Assembly: GCA_025351485.1 (NCBI GenBank)
Contig: JANXVU010000005.1
Span: 1 to 64,000, forward strand
Reading direction: 5' to 3'
DNA from: Candidatus Eiseniibacteriota bacterium
GTDB lineage: Bacteria > Eisenbacteria > RBG-16-71-46 > JACRLI01
DNA length: 64,000 bases
A program made the position numbers and the translations under genes. Positions 36,143-45,993 of the stretch are shown here, piece after piece (position 1 is the stretch's first letter; each line of letters begins with the position of its first letter). Under the pieces are notes generated by a model. That model worked only from the letters and a program-made list of their open reading frames with translations, did no database searches and was not told the origin of the DNA.

Positions 36143-38221
36143 ATGCTCCTTGGATACAACAAGGCAGGCCATCCGGCGTTTCGGATTCTGTCGGCCCTGC
36201 TCGGCCTGGTCTGCTCGGTCACGCTCGCATCCGCCGCCGGCATTTCCCTGTACGCGGGCCGCACCAGTGTCGCCCCGGGGGAAGCACTTACCATCCACGT
36301 CAGCACCGATCTCCCGACCTACGATATCCGGGTCTACCGCTTCGGCGCCCAGGTCGAGATGGTGGACCATCTCGAAGGGTTTCAGGGCCACAACTACCCG
36401 ACTCCGCCCGACGCCTACTCGGCCGGCTGCAACTGGCCCGCGGCGCTCACCTACACGATTCCGGCCAACTGGCGCAGCGGCGTGTACGCGATCTGCTGCA
36501 ACCGGGACCAGGTGTGGTCCTATACGCCCTTCGTGGTGCGGCCCGCCCGGCCGGGAAAGGCCTCGCGGATCCTCTACATGGTCCCGATCACGACCTACCA
36601 GGCGTACAGCAGCTTCGGGGGCAAGAGCCTGTACGACGGAAATTCCAGCGGAGGAATCCGCTCGAGCCGCGTGAGCCTGCTCCGCCCGTATTCCGCGGAC
36701 AACGGCCTGGGTCAGTTCGGCGCCTACGAACAGCCGTTCACCCAGTGGATGGAGAAGAGCGGCATCGTGGCCGACTTTTGCACGTCCATCGACCTCGCCC
36801 AGCACCCGGAAATGCTCTCGCGCTACCAGATGCTCCTGATCAGCGGCCACGACGAGTACTGGTCCAAGGAAATGCGGGACGCCATCGAGGGCTTCGTTGC
36901 GTCCGGCCACAACCTGGCCGACTTCAGCGCCAACACCGGTTACTGGCAGATCCGGATCGAGGACGGTGGCCGTTCCATCGTGTGCTACAAGGATGCGGCC
37001 AGCGACCCGGTGGCAGGGGATGATCCCTCCCACGCCACGGTGCGCTTCCGGGATCCGCCCCTGAACCGGCCCGAATCGCAGCTCTTCGGCGTGATGTACG
37101 CCGGGAACAGCAGCTACGTGGGCAAGCCGGCTGTGGTCCACGACGCCAACCACTGGATCTTCGAGGGCACCACCCTGAAGAGCGGCGACCTGCTGGGAAG
37201 CAACATCGTCGGGTACGAATGGGACGACCTGTTCCCCGAGAGCCCCTCGGGAGCGCTCACGTTGCTGTCCACCGACATCACCGGCCTGAGCGAGCCGAGC
37301 CGTTCGGTCGGGTGCTATTTTGAAATGTCCCCGGATTATGGATTTGCAAATGGACGGGGCGGCAAGGTGTTCGCCGCCGGAACGGTGCAGTGGAGCTGGG
37401 GGCTGGACGATATTTCGAACGCCCACGCTGATCCCAACATGCAGCGCATGACCCGGAACATCGTGCGCAACTTGTCTTCGCCCAAGCTGAGCCAGGCGGA
37501 CGTCCAGGTGCTGTTCCGGGCCGATGCCCGCGCTCTCCACCTTGCCTCTTACGATGCGGTCGCCCTGGTGGGTGGCAACCCGGCGCTCGGCTTCTCGAGC
37601 GGTGTTTCCATGGCGGACAACGGCGTCGGGGCCGACAGCGTGGCCGGGGACGGCATCTATTCCGCACTGGTCACGATCCCAGCCGGCACTCCGAGTCCGA
37701 TTCCCTACGGGTTCCGCGTGAACAACGCCATCGCCACGCTGCCGGCAACTTCCGGCCTGCTGTGGGTGGATGAGTCTCTGGATCCGGGTGTTCCGCAGGT
37801 CCAGGAGATGGACCGCATCGCCACGCCTTCCCTGGTGGCCGCGCCGCCGCCGCCGCGCCCGATCCTGGGTATCAGATTCGAGGCCGCCAGGCCGAACCCG
37901 TTCCGTGGCGCCACCACGCTGGCCTTTGTCGTCCCGGGCCAGTTGCCACCCGGTGCCGAAGACGAGGGCGGCCCGGGTCGTGTAGGCCCCCAGCGAGCCT
38001 TTGCGGCCGCCGGGGCCGGAATCCCGGTGAAGCTGCGGATCTACGATGCAGCCGGGCGGGCCGTTCGCACGCTGGTGGACGGCTACATGCTCGCGGGTCC
38101 GGTCCACGCCGTCTGGGACGGCCGGGATGCTGCCGGCCACGAAACCGGCAACGGCCTGTACTTTGCGCGCCTTGATGCGGCCGGAAAGTCGGCCACGACA
38201 AAGCTGGTGCGCATCCGCTAG
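36143..38221 (+). CDS. Secreted N,N-dimethylformamidase beta-subunit-like protein with C-terminal FlgD-like domain
   Basis: LISGHDEYWSKEMRDAIEGFVASGHNLADFSANTGYWQIRIE; YEWDD; GTVQWSWGLDD; C-term ARPNPFRGATTLAF...LRIYDAAGRAVRTLVDG...GNGLYFARLDAAG. Confidence 0.8.
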   Translation: MLLGYNKAGHPAFRILSALLGLVCSVTLASAAGISLYAGRTSVAPGEALTIHVSTDLPTYDIRVYRFGAQVEMVDHLEGFQGHNYPTPPDAYSAGCNWPAALTYTIPANWRSGVYAICCNRDQVWSYTPFVVRPARPGKASRILYMVPITTYQAYSSFGGKSLYDGNSSGGIRSSRVSLLRPYSADNGLGQFGAYEQPFTQWMEKSGIVADFCTSIDLAQHPEMLSRYQMLLISGHDEYWSKEMRDAIEGFVASGHNLADFSANTGYWQIRIEDGGRSIVCYKDAASDPVAGDDPSHATVRFRDPPLNRPESQLFGVMYAGNSSYVGKPAVVHDANHWIFEGTTLKSGDLLGSNIVGYEWDDLFPESPSGALTLLSTDITGLSEPSRSVGCYFEMSPDYGFANGRGGKVFAAGTVQWSWGLDDISNAHADPNMQRMTRNIVRNLSSPKLSQADVQVLFRADARALHLASYDAVALVGGNPALGFSSGVSMADNGVGADSVAGDGIYSALVTIPAGTPSPIPYGFRVNNAIATLPATSGLLWVDESLDPGVPQVQEMDRIATPSLVAAPPPPRPILGIRFEAARPNPFRGATTLAFVVPGQLPPGAEDEGGPGRVGPQRAFAAAGAGIPVKLRIYDAAGRAVRTLVDGYMLAGPVHAVWDGRDAAGHETGNGLYFARLDAAGKSATTKLVRIR

Positions 38222-38241
38222 TGCTTCCCAGCCTGAACGAA

Positions 38242-38280
38242 GACGAGGGAGGAAGCCCGGGCTTCCTCCCTCGTCCTTTT
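38242..38280. terminator. Intrinsic terminator, perfect 34-bp palindrome
   Basis: GACGAGGGAGGAAGCCC|GGGCTTCCTCCCTCGTC then CTTTT. Confidence 0.85.
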
Positions 38281-38658
38281 CCAGTGCCAATCTCAGCTCG
38301 CCGGCGTCAGGGGGGGGAGGTCCCGCGAACTGTCGGGCAGTTGCAACGTCAATGCGCCGCGGGTCCCCTCCGAAGCGGGAAGCCGCACCAGTCCGATGCG
38401 CAGGCGCCCCCCCGAAATTCCATCCGACAGCCAGGTGATGCTCGCCCGGGAACGACTCCCTGCGGGCGGTCGCCACGCCGCGTCGGGCAGGAACCTGTGG
38501 CCACACTGACTCCGGCGGGAGGCGGCGAAACGGCATGGCGACCCCCCGTACGATTCCGGTTTCCCCGGCCGGCGCAGGTGCGACCGGGCCGCGGTGGCGG
38601 CATGCTTCCTGCCACGTTGATGCGCGGCCCCGGACAGTTCCCCCGGAGGAAAAGTCCC

Positions 38659-39015
38659 ATGAAGTCAAATTGGATGTCCGCGTTTCTCGTGGCGTTCCTG
38701 GTGACGCTCGCGGCCACCGCCCTTGCGGCGCCCAAGGCAAAAGTGGAGGGATCGGGAAAGAAGGGGTCGCAGGCCCGCGGAGAGATGATCCTGAAGGCCT
38801 CGGCTGCCCTGAAGAAGCTGGGATTCTACAAGGGCGAGCCCGGTTCCAAGTGGAGCGCGGAGATCCGCGGAGCGACGGAAGCGTTCCAGAAGAACCGGGG
38901 GATCAAGGTGACGGGCCGCCTCAACAAGGATACCCGGCGGGCCCTTGGGATCGAAGCCGAACCGGTTGGACGGTCCGGCCCGGACGAAGCCCCCGCGGGG
39001 GACGGCAATCGCTGA
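38659..39015 (+). CDS. Exported peptidoglycan-binding-domain protein
   Basis: Signal peptide MKSNWMSAFLVAFLVTLAATALA; LKASAALKKLGFYKGEPGSKWSAEIRGATEAFQKNRGIKVTGRLNKDTRRALGI (PG_binding_1 pattern). Confidence 0.8.
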   Translation: MKSNWMSAFLVAFLVTLAATALAAPKAKVEGSGKKGSQARGEMILKASAALKKLGFYKGEPGSKWSAEIRGATEAFQKNRGIKVTGRLNKDTRRALGIEAEPVGRSGPDEAPAGDGNR

Positions 39016-39042
39016 CAGCCCTTTCCCGCCCCGGGCGAAAGA

Positions 39043-39075
39043 AAAGGGGGGAGGCGCTTGGGCCTCCCCCCTTTG
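39043..39075. terminator. Bidirectional intrinsic terminator
   Basis: AAAGGGGGGAGGC / GCCTCCCCCCTTT between convergent genes. Confidence 0.85.
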
Positions 39076-39097
39076 GATTCTACCGCCGCGCACCCGG

Positions 39098-39760
39098 CTA
39101 GACTTCTCCGCCGAGGGTCAGCGTAAGCATCTCGCAGGCTTCGCGGTCCACGTTGCGGAAGGACATTTCCGTTCCTGCCGCCACGCGCACGGCGTCATCG
39201 GCCTCGCACCACCGGGGCTGGCCGTTCAGGATCATCTCCACGCGTCCCTTCAGGATATAGAAGAAGCGCGAGCGGTCGCCGGTGCTCTTCTGTGCCATCT
39301 CCTGGGTGCCGAACGGCTTGACCACCACGATCGAAGCCGCCATCTCTCCCCCGGGAACCCGGTGGGTGGCCGGTTCGGAGTGGACCAGGCCGCCCTCGTG
39401 GAGGTGCTTCATGCGCTCATCCCGCCGCACGAGTGATGTTTCGGGGAGTGGGCTGATTTCCAGGAAGCCCCGGATGTCCCGGCCGATGGCGTCGCTGATC
39501 CGCCGCAGCGCTCCGATGGTCGGGCAGGCGTGTCCGCGCTCGACCTGGGAGAGGTGGGTCACCGAGTAGCCACTCGACTGGGAGAGTTGTTGCAAGGTCA
39601 GGTGCGCGTCCCGCCGCGCGTCCCGGAGCCGCTGGCCCAGGGCCACCTGCGAAAATCCGCTGACATCTCCGGGAGCCTCGGGCACCGCGGAGATCTCCGT
39701 CGTGGACTCGCTGGAATCCTCGTGCTCCGTCTTCGGGGGGCGGGGATTGGTTCGCTTCAT
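39098..39760 (-). CDS. XRE-family transcriptional regulator with C-terminal cupin domain
   Basis: LGQRLRDARRDAHLTLQQLSQSSGYSVTHLSQVERGHACPTIGALRRIS; FFYILKGRVEMILNGQPRWCEADDAVRVAAG. The start could alternatively be 39775. Confidence 0.85.
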   Translation of the reverse strand: MKRTNPRPPKTEHEDSSESTTEISAVPEAPGDVSGFSQVALGQRLRDARRDAHLTLQQLSQSSGYSVTHLSQVERGHACPTIGALRRISDAIGRDIRGFLEISPLPETSLVRRDERMKHLHEGGLVHSEPATHRVPGGEMAASIVVVKPFGTQEMAQKSTGDRSRFFYILKGRVEMILNGQPRWCEADDAVRVAAGTEMSFRNVDREACEMLTLTLGGEV

Positions 39761-40169
39761 CGACAATTCTCCCATTGGAATAACCCGGCCCCGGTCTCTA
39801 GAGCGGCTCTCCAGGCGGACAGGATCGGTCATGGAGCATCGGGCATCGGGCATCGGCCTGCCCGGGCGGTCCGTGCTACATTCCCGTGAGTGGAAAACCG
39901 CCAATCCTGGAGGGGACCGCCCCCACGGAGGCAGCGTAAGAGATTGCTCCAAGGCTGACAACTTGGATTTCACCAGATCGGGCTATTCTTCCGACATATT
40001 CGGGGAAGCCAGGCACTAAATACCGACATGGAGCGCCTGGGCCCACGCCCCGGCATGGTCGAATTAAGTTTTATCGCAAGTCGGGCGACATAATGAAACG
40101 TGCGATCAGAGACATCAGAGTGGATCGATCGTCCGACAGGAGCGATTCCACGAGGATCCAGGAGGTACT

Positions 40170-41174
40170 TTGAACGCAAGAGAGAGGGTCGCGGCGGTCT
40201 GCAGGGGCGAGGGCGCGGAGTATCTACCGGCTTCTTTCTGGGGACACGACTACGCGGCCGAGACTTCCGTGGACGGCCTGGTGGAGTTCACCCTCCGGGA
40301 CCAGCGCGAATTCGGCTGGGACTTCGTCAAGATCAACCCCCGCGCCCAGTATCACGTCGAGGACTGGGGCGTGAAGTACGACTACCCTCTGCCCTCGGGC
40401 GCCAAGTGCGTGAGGACCGACTATCCCATCCACGGGCCCGCGGACTACTCCCGCATCCGCAAGCTCGATCCCAACCGGGTGCCGGCGCTCTCGGAGCACC
40501 TGCGCGCGGTGGAACGCATCGCCGGAGAGCTGCCCGACGTTCCGGTCATCATGACCGTGTTCAATCCACTTTCGGTCCTGAAATACGCGGCCGAGTCGGA
40601 GCACGCGGTGGTCTCCCACCTTCGGTCCCATCCGGCGGAAGTGCGCGCCGCCCTAGACGCGGTCAGGGACACGTTCGCGGCTTTCTCGGCGGAGGCCCTG
40701 CGCCGCGGGGCCGCGGGGATCTACTTTGCGACCACCGCGTTTGCCAGCCATGACCTGTGGACGCCCGCGGACTATCGCCGCCTCTCCCGGGAGGATGACA
40801 TGGCGGTGCTGGGTGCGGTGTCGGGGGCGCCCTTCAACGTGGCCCACATCTGCCGCGCGCGCAATTTCCTGGAGGAGTTCCGCGGCTACCCGGTGGCGGC
40901 GCTCAGCTGGGCTTCCACCGAGCCCGGGAACCCCGGCATCGGCCACACTCCATGGTGGCCGGGCGGGGCCATCGGTGGCATCAGCCAGGACACGAAACTC
41001 CAGGAGGCCACCCCGGATTCGGCACTGGCGGAACTCGACGAGGCTTTCAAGGCGGGGAATGGCCGCCGGTTCCTATTGGGCCCCGGTTGTTCCATTCCAC
41101 CGAACACGCCGCGGGCCAACCTGCACGCCCTGCGGGAGGCCTCGCGCCGGCTCGTCCCGGGCAAAGTGGCCTAG
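40170..41174 (+). CDS. Uroporphyrinogen decarboxylase (URO-D) family protein; TTG start with AGGAGG RBS
   Basis: NARERVAAVCRGEGAEYLPASFWGHDY...; VPVIMTVFNPLSVLKYAAES; LLGPGCSIPPNTPRANLHALREA. Confidence 0.85.
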   Translation: MNARERVAAVCRGEGAEYLPASFWGHDYAAETSVDGLVEFTLRDQREFGWDFVKINPRAQYHVEDWGVKYDYPLPSGAKCVRTDYPIHGPADYSRIRKLDPNRVPALSEHLRAVERIAGELPDVPVIMTVFNPLSVLKYAAESEHAVVSHLRSHPAEVRAALDAVRDTFAAFSAEALRRGAAGIYFATTAFASHDLWTPADYRRLSREDDMAVLGAVSGAPFNVAHICRARNFLEEFRGYPVAALSWASTEPGNPGIGHTPWWPGGAIGGISQDTKLQEATPDSALAELDEAFKAGNGRRFLLGPGCSIPPNTPRANLHALREASRRLVPGKVA

Positions 41175-41291
41175 GCCCACCGGGCGCTTCAAGTTGCCGC
41201 CATCCGGGGACGATAACCCCGGTGGCGACGCATTCCGCGCCGCCCGGGCGCAGCGCGCCCCGAAACTTCGTCGGGGAACTCCATTCAGGCC

Positions 41292-42761
41292 ATGCGCTCT
41301 ACTAATCCGGCTTCCGACCAGGTCCAGGAATTGGATCCCCCGGACGCGACTCCGTACGGGGCGGCCGCCGCGGACGGGTCCGCCGCGGCGGGCCGGGCCG
41401 CCCGGCTGCGCGCCCTGGGAGGGGGAGCAGTATCCGCCATGGTGCTGCTGGCGCTGATGCCCTGGCTGACCGATCTTTCCCCGGTCCTGTGCATCCTGGC
41501 CTTTTCGGTGGCGGCGGGAAGCTCGGTCGCGCTCCTGGGGCTCCATGCCGGGGCCACCCGCCGGGCACGCGAGCTGGCCACGCGCCTGCGGGTTTCCGAG
41601 AACTGGGCCGCGCGCCTGGTGGACCTCGAGCTCGATTTCGACCCGGTCACTCTTCGCATCCTGCACGCCGCGAGCCGCGAGAGCCGGCCCTTCGCGCTGG
41701 AAACCTCCGCATTGCCCGGATCGAGCGTCGCTTCGCTGCTCCCGGAGGGCGAGGCCGACCCGCAGCTCCCGCGCCTGGTCCGCCAGGAATTCCTTTCGCC
41801 TGCCGGGGCGTTCACGCTTCGGATCCAGGACCCCTCCGGAGAGGTCCGGGTGGCCGAGGTCCACACCGAGCAGGGCTACGACTCGGGGGTGCGGCGGGTG
41901 GGGCTGGTGGATGTGACCGAACGCTTTGCGCGAGAAAGAGAGAACGAAGAGCGGGCCATGGCGGTGGAATTCGCCAACCAATACATCACCGAGCTCAACC
42001 GCGAGCTGGAGACGTCCGGCAAGGAACTGGAGGAGGCGCGCCAGCGGCTGTTCGAGCTCAACGAATCCAAATCGCGCTTCCTGGCCATCGCCGCCCATGA
42101 GCTGCGGACCCCGATGACCGCGGCCAAAACGGCGGTCTCCCTCCTGCAGGCCGGCATGATGGGCCCGGTGGGAGAACAGCAGCTGGAGGTACTGGATATC
42201 ATCCACCAGAACGTGGACCGGCTGGTGCGCCTGGTGAACGACCTGCTCGACCTGGCCCGCATTGAGGCCGGCAAGGTGGATCTGGAGTGCCGGGACTTCG
42301 ACGTCTCGGGAATCCTGAGGCACGCGGCCGAATTGATGGCTGCCGAAGCCGCCCGCCGCTCCATCCGAATCCGCGTAGAGGGAGGGCCGGTGAACTGGAA
42401 CGCCGACTCCGACCGGGTGCTGCAGGTGGTGCTCAACGTTCTCGGAAACGCGGTGAAATTCACTCCCGAGGGCGGCCACGTGGTCCTGGAGGCGGCGGAA
42501 ATCGACGAGGGGCTCCAGGTCGAGATCCGCGACAGCGGCCAGGGCATCTCGCCCGAGGAACTGCCCCTGCTATTCAAGCCCTTCGAGCGCCTCAGCAACG
42601 AGGCCACCCGCAAGGCCAACGGCACCGGGCTGGGCCTGTCCATCTCCCGTGAGCTGGTGGAGCTGCACGGGGGCCGCATCTGGCCCGAAAGCGTCGTGGG
42701 CCAGGGCACCAGCGTCTTTTTCGTCCTGCCCCGCCCCTCCGAAATCTCCCGCGCCGCCTGA
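41292..42761 (+). CDS. Membrane sensor histidine kinase
   Basis: KSRFLAIAAHELRTPMTAAKTAVSLLQ; NVLGNAVKFTPEGG; DSGQGISPEEL; ANGTGLGLSISRELVELHGG. Confidence 0.9.
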   Translation: MRSTNPASDQVQELDPPDATPYGAAAADGSAAAGRAARLRALGGGAVSAMVLLALMPWLTDLSPVLCILAFSVAAGSSVALLGLHAGATRRARELATRLRVSENWAARLVDLELDFDPVTLRILHAASRESRPFALETSALPGSSVASLLPEGEADPQLPRLVRQEFLSPAGAFTLRIQDPSGEVRVAEVHTEQGYDSGVRRVGLVDVTERFARERENEERAMAVEFANQYITELNRELETSGKELEEARQRLFELNESKSRFLAIAAHELRTPMTAAKTAVSLLQAGMMGPVGEQQLEVLDIIHQNVDRLVRLVNDLLDLARIEAGKVDLECRDFDVSGILRHAAELMAAEAARRSIRIRVEGGPVNWNADSDRVLQVVLNVLGNAVKFTPEGGHVVLEAAEIDEGLQVEIRDSGQGISPEELPLLFKPFERLSNEATRKANGTGLGLSISRELVELHGGRIWPESVVGQGTSVFFVLPRPSEISRAA

Positions 42762-42857
42762 TCCCCGGGTCGCGGGTATTTCCGGCGTCTTTCGCCGACC
42801 CAGCGGGCTCTTCCGGGCGCCCTTGTGCCCGCCCAGCCGTCCCGTTATTCTCCGCCC

Positions 42858-43895
42858 ATGACTTCCCATGCATCGCTACCCGCCGTTCCCGTGGACTCCC
42901 TCCGCTGGCGCGAAATTCTTGATGTCCTCCGGTCCGCCAAGCGCGTGGCCGTGACCACCCACATTCATCCCGACGGCGATGCCCTGGGCAGCGTGATGGC
43001 GCTGGTATGGATGCTCCAGTTGACCGGCGTGGAAGCGGTGCCGGTACTGACCGACCCCGCGCCTGAAAACCTGCGCTTCCTGGATGCCGGGGGCGAGGCC
43101 CGGGTGGCCGGAGATCCCCGCGTGGACGCGGTGCTCTCGGCCTCCGACGTGATCGCGGTGGTGGACGTCAGCACCTCCGACCGGCTCGGGCGCCTCATGA
43201 ACCGGGTGCTGGCGGCCCCCGGCCGGCGCATCTGCATCGATCACCACACCGACGGGGACTTTCCGGCCGCGCCCTCCCTGATCGACACTTCCGCGAGCTC
43301 CGCCGGTGAACTGATTTACGAGCTCTCCCGGCTGCTGCTTGGAGATGGGCCGCTCCCGCTCCGCATCGCCGAGGCGCTCTACGCGGCGATCATGACCGAC
43401 ACGGGGGGCTTCCGGTACACCAACACCACGGCGCGCACCCATCGGGTGGTGGCCGAACTCATCGAGGCGGGAGTGAAGCCCGAGCACATCTACCGCGAGG
43501 TCTACCACAAGGCCAGGCCGGAAGTGCTGCGCCTGCTGGGCCTGGCGCTGGCCGGCCTCCAGACCGACATCCAGGGACGGCTCGCGTGGATCGACATCAC
43601 CCAGGAGCGGCTGGCGCTCTCGGGGGCGCGCCAGGAGGACGTGGACGGGTTCGTGGAACTGCCGCGCACGCTGCTCGGCGTGGATGTGGTGATCCTGTTC
43701 ATGGAGCTCCAGTCGGGCAAGGTCAAGGTGAGCATGCGCTCGCGCGAAGGCGTGAACGTGCACGACCTGGCCTCGCAGTTCGGTGGAGGCGGGCACGTGC
43801 ACGCCGCGGGGATCCTGATGGAGGGCCCCTGGATCGCCTCCAGGGAAGCGCTGCTGGAAGCCGCCCGCAAGGCGCTCGGAGGCCGCACCGCTTGA
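42858..43895 (+). CDS. nrnA: DHH/DHHA1 phosphoesterase (NrnA-like nanoRNase/pAp phosphatase)
   Basis: VAVTTHIHPDGDALGS, CIDHHTDGDF, AAIMTDTGGFRYTNTT, QFGGGGHVHAAG. Confidence 0.9.
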   Translation: MTSHASLPAVPVDSLRWREILDVLRSAKRVAVTTHIHPDGDALGSVMALVWMLQLTGVEAVPVLTDPAPENLRFLDAGGEARVAGDPRVDAVLSASDVIAVVDVSTSDRLGRLMNRVLAAPGRRICIDHHTDGDFPAAPSLIDTSASSAGELIYELSRLLLGDGPLPLRIAEALYAAIMTDTGGFRYTNTTARTHRVVAELIEAGVKPEHIYREVYHKARPEVLRLLGLALAGLQTDIQGRLAWIDITQERLALSGARQEDVDGFVELPRTLLGVDVVILFMELQSGKVKVSMRSREGVNVHDLASQFGGGGHVHAAGILMEGPWIASREALLEAARKALGGRTA

Positions 43896-44851
43896 GCCCT
43901 TCCCCACCAGGGCCGCGCCGGGCGCGCCGGGCCGCGCTGCCCGCTCCCGTTCCCGCGGCCACTCTTCCGCGCGAGCGGCCGGGCGTGCCCGCGCCGTGCA
44001 GCGGGCTTCGCATCGGCACGGGGGGCGTGCCCTCTTCGGCCCGGCCGCGGGTATCCGAGGTCGGGGTGCGGAGGATCCGCGAACTGGGACTGTCCTCCAT
44101 GGAGCTGGAGTTCGTGAACGGCGTGCGCATGGGCGAGGAGACTGCGCGGGAGGTGGCGCGTGCCGCGCGCGAGTCCGACGTGGCAGTCACGGTGCACGGG
44201 CCCTACTACATCAACCTCAATTCGCGCGATCCCGACATTCGAGAGGCCAGCCTGGTGAGGCTGTTCGAGACGGCGCGCATCGGCGAACTTTGCGGGGCGG
44301 GGAGCTTCACGTTCCACGCCGCTTTTTACCACGACGATCCTCCGAAGGAAGTGCACCGGACCGTGGTCAAGGGGATCCGCGAGCTGAAGAAGCGGATCGA
44401 GGGGGCCGGGATCGCCATCGACATCCGCCCGGAGCTGACCGGCAAGCCCAACCAGTACGGAGACCTGGAGGAGCTTCTGCGCTTGAGCGGAGAGGTCCCG
44501 GGAGTTTATCCTTGCATCGATTTTTCCCACCTGCACGCGCGGGGCGGTGGCGGCCAGAACGGCTATGAGTCCTTCGCCCGCACCCTGGGCCGGATCGGCG
44601 AGGTGCTGGGAAGACCGGCCCTGGAACGCCTGCACATGCACGTGTCCGGAATCGAGTACGGCGCCAAGGGCGAAAAGCGGCATCTGCCGCTGCCCGAGGC
44701 CGACTTTCTCTACGAGGAACTGATGCAGGCGCTGGTGGATTTCCAGGTGCAGGGGTGGGTGGTGTGCGAAAGCCCGGTGCTCGAGCAGGACGCGCTCCTG
44801 CTGCTCGAGGCCTGGAAGCGCGCTTCGGCTGCAAAGTGGGAGGCCCGTTGA
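43892..44851 (+). CDS. AP endonuclease family 2 / endonuclease IV-like TIM barrel; TTG start
   Basis: SSMELEFVNGVRMGEETAREVARAARESDVAVTVHGPYYINLNS; FHAAFYHDD; IDIRPELTGKPNQYG; CIDFSHLHAR; HMHVSGIEYG. Confidence 0.8.
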   Translation: MSPSPPGPRRARRAALPAPVPAATLPRERPGVPAPCSGLRIGTGGVPSSARPRVSEVGVRRIRELGLSSMELEFVNGVRMGEETAREVARAARESDVAVTVHGPYYINLNSRDPDIREASLVRLFETARIGELCGAGSFTFHAAFYHDDPPKEVHRTVVKGIRELKKRIEGAGIAIDIRPELTGKPNQYGDLEELLRLSGEVPGVYPCIDFSHLHARGGGGQNGYESFARTLGRIGEVLGRPALERLHMHVSGIEYGAKGEKRHLPLPEADFLYEELMQALVDFQVQGWVVCESPVLEQDALLLLEAWKRASAAKWEAR

Positions 44852-45993
44852 AGCCGGCCGACGTGGTGGTGATCGGGGGAGGCGTGGTGGGGCTCTCGGT
44901 GGCCTACCACCTGGCGAAGCGGGGCGCGGGCCGGGTGGTGCTGCTGGAGCGCGAGCCGTTCCTGGGCACCGGCTCGACCGGGAAGTGCGCCGGGGGAATC
45001 CGCCAGCAGTTCTCCTCGGAGGCCAACGTGAGGGTTTCGATCGAGAGCGTCGCCTTCCTGGCGCACTTCGAGGAGATCACCGGCTCCCCGCTCGACTTCC
45101 AGCAGAACGGCTACCTGTTCCTGCTCGCGACCCCGGAACATCTCGCCCACTTCAAGGCCAACATGGAAATGCAAAATTCGCTGGGCCTGGAAGTGCAGCT
45201 GCTGGATCCGGGACAGGCCCGGGACATCGTGCCGGTCCTGAATGTCAGCGATCTCCTGGGCGCCACGTTCTGCCCCACCGACGGCCTGGTCAGCCCCAAC
45301 GACATGACCATGGGATTCGCGGGCGCCGCGCGCGCCCACGGGGTGGAGATCCTGCTCGAGACCGGCGCCACCGGCATCGAGATGGAATCGGGCCGGGTAA
45401 AGGCGGTGCACACCTCCCGTGGCCGGCTCGAGACCCGCGCCGTGGTCAACGCCGCCGGGCCGCACGCGCGGGTGGTGGCGGAGTGGGCGGGCGTGGACCT
45501 GCCGGTGTATCCGGTGCGCCGGCATATCTTCACCACCCGCCCGCTGCCGTTCGTGTCGGTCAGGTTTCCGATGGTGGTGGACTTTGTCTCCGGCGTGTAC
45601 ATGCACCAGGAGAGCGGCGGCATGCTGCTCGGGCTGGCCGACAAGGACGAGCCCTACGGCTTCAACGAAGAAGTGAACTGGGACTTTCTGGAGCGCATCA
45701 TCGAGCCGGCGGTGCACCGAATTCCGGCACTGGAGCAGGCAGAGATCCTGACCGGCTGGGCGGGCCTGTACGAGGACACCCCCGATCACAACGCGGTGCT
45801 GGGGCCGGTCCCGGGCGCACCGGGGCTGTTCCTGGCCAATGGGTTCAGCGGGCACGGGCTGATGCACGCGCCCGCGGCGGGGCGCATCGTGGCGGATTCC
45901 GTGGTGAACGGATTCCTGGAGGTCGGCATGGAGACCCTGGGGTTCGAGCGCTTCGCCCTGGGCAATGTGCCCGCGGAGGCCAACGTCATATGA
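44848..45993 (+). CDS. FAD-dependent oxidoreductase (DadA/sarcosine oxidase beta-like); TTG start
   Basis: VVVIGGGVVGLSVAYHLAKRGAGRVVLLEREPFLGTGSTGKCAGGIRQQF; LETRAVVNAAGPHA; GFSGHGLMHAPAAGRIVAD. Confidence 0.9.
   Translation: MKPADVVVIGGGVVGLSVAYHLAKRGAGRVVLLEREPFLGTGSTGKCAGGIRQQFSSEANVRVSIESVAFLAHFEEITGSPLDFQQNGYLFLLATPEHLAHFKANMEMQNSLGLEVQLLDPGQARDIVPVLNVSDLLGATFCPTDGLVSPNDMTMGFAGAARAHGVEILLETGATGIEMESGRVKAVHTSRGRLETRAVVNAAGPHARVVAEWAGVDLPVYPVRRHIFTTRPLPFVSVRFPMVVDFVSGVYMHQESGGMLLGLADKDEPYGFNEEVNWDFLERIIEPAVHRIPALEQAEILTGWAGLYEDTPDHNAVLGPVPGAPGLFLANGFSGHGLMHAPAAGRIVADSVVNGFLEVGMETLGFERFALGNVPAEANVI

Noticed and set aside
35942-38740. 932-aa minus-strand ORF across the DMFase-like gene
   Set aside because: Shadow ORF; the plus strand has signal peptide, conserved motif and terminator.
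39840-39865. GCATCGG x3 short tandem repeat
   Set aside because: Only three 7-nt copies; likely chance, not a CRISPR or VNTR.
39880-40165. Possible cobalamin riboswitch before the URO-D gene
   Set aside because: No B12-box-like consensus could be found; only a gap with an AGGAGG RBS.
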